Virus record (IMG/VR): IMGVR_UViG_3300005738_000243
Span: 1-25,060 of that record
Source of the DNA: a virus
DNA: 25,060 nucleotides
Direction: 5' to 3' (one strand)
Shown here: positions 23,784 to 25,060 of the stretch, one piece after another
Layout: the number at the start of each line of letters is the position of its first letter
Position numbering within the stretch: the first letter of the stretch is position 1
Position numbers and translations under genes: made by a program
Notes under the pieces: generated by a model
Databases searched by the model: none
Seen by the model: only the letters and a program-made list of their open reading frames with translations
What the model was told of the DNA's origin: nothing

Positions 23784-24571
23784 TGGATCTTAGCTCTTTG
23801 TTTAAAATCGTTCAAATCATATTTTTTTAAGTCAAGCTCTGTTCTCACTTTGTTTTTGGGATTTAAATATATAGAACCAAAATCAGAAAGCTCCTTGCAA
23901 AAGTTAACATGATCACAACCGCCACTAGTAGACCATTTCACTTTTTTCAAAATTTTAGTATAAGTTAAAGCGAAACCTCCAAACGCAGAATTACATTTTA
24001 TAGCTCTGCCTAAAGACCAATTCATTCGATCCAAGCCATTTCTGAAGGGGCAGTCAGTCCAATACAGGCATCTATCTCCATTTTTATCGAATAACGGGTA
24101 AACGTCATAAAAAGAATCTTCTGTAAATCCAAATAAATAATCTGGGATATTTTGACGAATATTTGGAGTCACCATAACAGCATCCTCATTGGATTTCAAG
24201 AAGTCTATATGAGACTTTAAATTAGACTTATCAAAAATAATATCAGAATCAATTAATATTGTGTATTTCGATTTGGAATCGGTTAATAAATTTTTGCATT
24301 TATTCCTAAACTCGCAAAGAGCGATCATCCTTTCTTGATCCGTTACACTTTCGAATTTTTTCGCGTTAATATTTTCGTGAAGAAAAACACCTTTTTTTTC
24401 TAGCATCCAATCCTTCAAAATGCTCACCGTGTTATCTTGAGAATCATTTTCGTAAAAGTAATACTCAAAGTCATAATCTAAACCCTCTAAATCCTCTAAT
24501 TGAGAAAGAGTTCTTTCAATATGTAGCTCGCTATCTCTCCAAAGAGCGTAAACTGCTATAGTGTCCCTCAT
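23771..24571 (-). CDS. GT-A glycosyltransferase (Anp1/CAP59-like)
   Basis: A 266-residue GT-A enzyme: N-terminal strand IAVYALWRDSELHIERTL, YYFYENDSQDNTVSIL (37-52, the YENDSxDxT element of Anp1/CAP59-like enzymes), a helix with RNKCKNLL, and the metal-binding DSD (108-110) in YTILIDSDIIFD. A later conserved-looking stretch is NSAFGGFALTYTKIL followed by HVNFCKELSDFG, as in enzymes that use GDP-mannose. GDP-mannose as donor would suit the neighbouring gmd, but this is inference. It follows a TTGAAG/TATAAT promoter candidate in the 3' end of the preceding gene and lacks a clear Shine-Dalgarno. It probably begins the sugar operon. Confidence 0.7.
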   Translation of the reverse strand: MRDTIAVYALWRDSELHIERTLSQLEDLEGLDYDFEYYFYENDSQDNTVSILKDWMLEKKGVFLHENINAKKFESVTDQERMIALCEFRNKCKNLLTDSKSKYTILIDSDIIFDKSNLKSHIDFLKSNEDAVMVTPNIRQNIPDYLFGFTEDSFYDVYPLFDKNGDRCLYWTDCPFRNGLDRMNWSLGRAIKCNSAFGGFALTYTKILKKVKWSTSGGCDHVNFCKELSDFGSIYLNPKNKVRTELDLKKYDLNDFKQRAKIQWNQ

Positions 24572-24575
24572 GCTA

Positions 24576-24610
24576 ATGCATGATTATATCCTAAAGCTCC
24601 TCTTCTTCAA
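24576..24610 (-). promoter_or_regulatory. Possible promoter of the sugar operon
   Basis: On the minus strand TTGAAG (24610-24605), a 16-base spacer and a perfect TATAAT (24588-24583) lie 11 bases before the glycosyltransferase ATG at 24571. The expected start of transcription, about 24576, gives a leader of only about five bases with no Shine-Dalgarno. It overlaps the end of the upstream gene, which needs a promoter of its own further right. Confidence 0.45.
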
Positions 24611-25055
24611 CAACTAATTTAATTTCATTCAAGAAGGGGTAGGCATTGAGTAAATCTTGTTGCTCCGCAAAATTTTCGTCATCCCAACCCCACTCGCTCA
24701 ATAACTCCTCGTCATCCCAAGCAATAGCCTCTTCTGAAGCCATTGAACTAACAGGCTTCTTACTCCAGAACTTACAACTCCAATATCTAGGGGTGGTCTT
24801 GTCTTTGGCTGAATCACACTTATGTCTAGCTCTGAAACTCCGACGACGATCTGGATCGTCTCTTTTGATTTCCATGTTGGGGTCGCCAAACTTTACCATG
24901 ATTGTATTTCCAGTTTTGGGGCTTTTAACATAAACACCAAACTTCTTTTTCCCATCTTTTAATCTAAATGGTTTGTTTAACGTCTTTTTTTCAGCGTCTG
25001 AAAACTCAAGCTCTTCTGCTTCTGCGTCTTGCTCCCACTCATTAACTCCAGCCAT
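24591..25055 (-). CDS. DUF5872-like phage protein
   Basis: A 154-residue acidic protein. The middle holds a small beta-domain: KKKFGVYVKSPKTGNTIMVK, FGDPNMEIKRDDPDRRRSF, then RARHKC and TTPRYWSCKFWS with Cys79 and Cys94. This pattern (FG, an Arg-rich strand, HKC, yWSCkfW) is one I know from DUF5872 and related phage proteins, some of which are fused to head-assembly proteins; the name is from memory. The two cysteines and the histidine could bind a metal. The N-terminal 30 residues and the C-terminal 55 are acidic (many Glu and Asp, several Trp). The ATG at 25055 is the first possible one, with a TAG just upstream. It may belong to a structural gene group that lies beyond the right edge. Confidence 0.6.
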   Translation of the reverse strand: MAGVNEWEQDAEAEELEFSDAEKKTLNKPFRLKDGKKKFGVYVKSPKTGNTIMVKFGDPNMEIKRDDPDRRRSFRARHKCDSAKDKTTPRYWSCKFWSKKPVSSMASEEAIAWDDEELLSEWGWDDENFAEQQDLLNAYPFLNEIKLVVEEEEL

Positions 25056-25060
25056 AACTA

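Overview
This window looks like part of a large tailed-phage genome with a siphovirus (lambda-type) tail, infecting a Gram-negative, probably AT-rich aquatic bacterium. The phage call rests on a lambda gpL-type tail tip protein at the left edge, an overlapping spanin-like gene pair, a complete phage-borne replication and recombination module, and very tight packing: most neighbouring genes overlap by 1 to 32 bases (ATGA or TAATG junctions) or lie within a few tens of bases. The Gram-negative host is inferred from the spanin-type lipoprotein, and many starts have Shine-Dalgarno-like purine tracts. No rRNA, tRNA, CRISPR array, insertion sequence or integrase is visible.

Layout from left to right. 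Positions 1-923 (minus) carry the start of a gpL-like tail protein that runs off the left edge. A 41-base divergent promoter region separates it from a short rightward block (965-2563): an unknown 230-residue protein, a 47-residue protein, the nested spanin-like pair ending in a strong terminator, and a membrane/coiled-coil protein. Everything from 2544 to 25055 is on the minus strand, so it reads from right to left.

In transcription order the minus-strand region holds: a DUF5872-like protein; a carbohydrate cluster (GT-A glycosyltransferase, FkbM-like methyltransferase, GT90-like glycosyltransferase, GDP-mannose 4,6-dehydratase); a recombination/replication operon (zinc-ribbon protein, RecA, Vsr-like nuclease, small protein, DnaB helicase, Toprim primase, Cas4/RecB-type nuclease, PHP domain, DEDDh exonuclease, DNA polymerase III alpha core, ClpA-like unfoldase); a 71-residue protein with its own promoter and terminator; and a last operon (APH-fold kinase-like protein, Whirly-like putative ssDNA-binding protein, GT4 glycosyltransferase fused to half of a GT9, the other GT9 half, a possible annealing-type protein, a GNAT acetyltransferase, a small lysine-rich protein).

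How the genes fit together: the phage appears to build a bacterial-style Pol III replisome (alpha as separate PHP and polymerase chains, epsilon-like proofreader, helicase, primase) plus RecA recombination and two or three nucleases. No sliding clamp or clamp loader lies in the window. The ClpA-like protein has no ClpP beside it but keeps a ClpP-docking-like tripeptide, so it may work with host ClpP. The two sugar clusters suggest glycosylation of virion, host surface or DNA; the sequence does not say which. The most unusual features are the three-gene polymerase III with the exonuclease gene in the seam, the GT9 enzyme cut in half at a TAATG junction, the Whirly-like protein, the ClpA-like unfoldase, and an insertion of about 100 residues in gpL.
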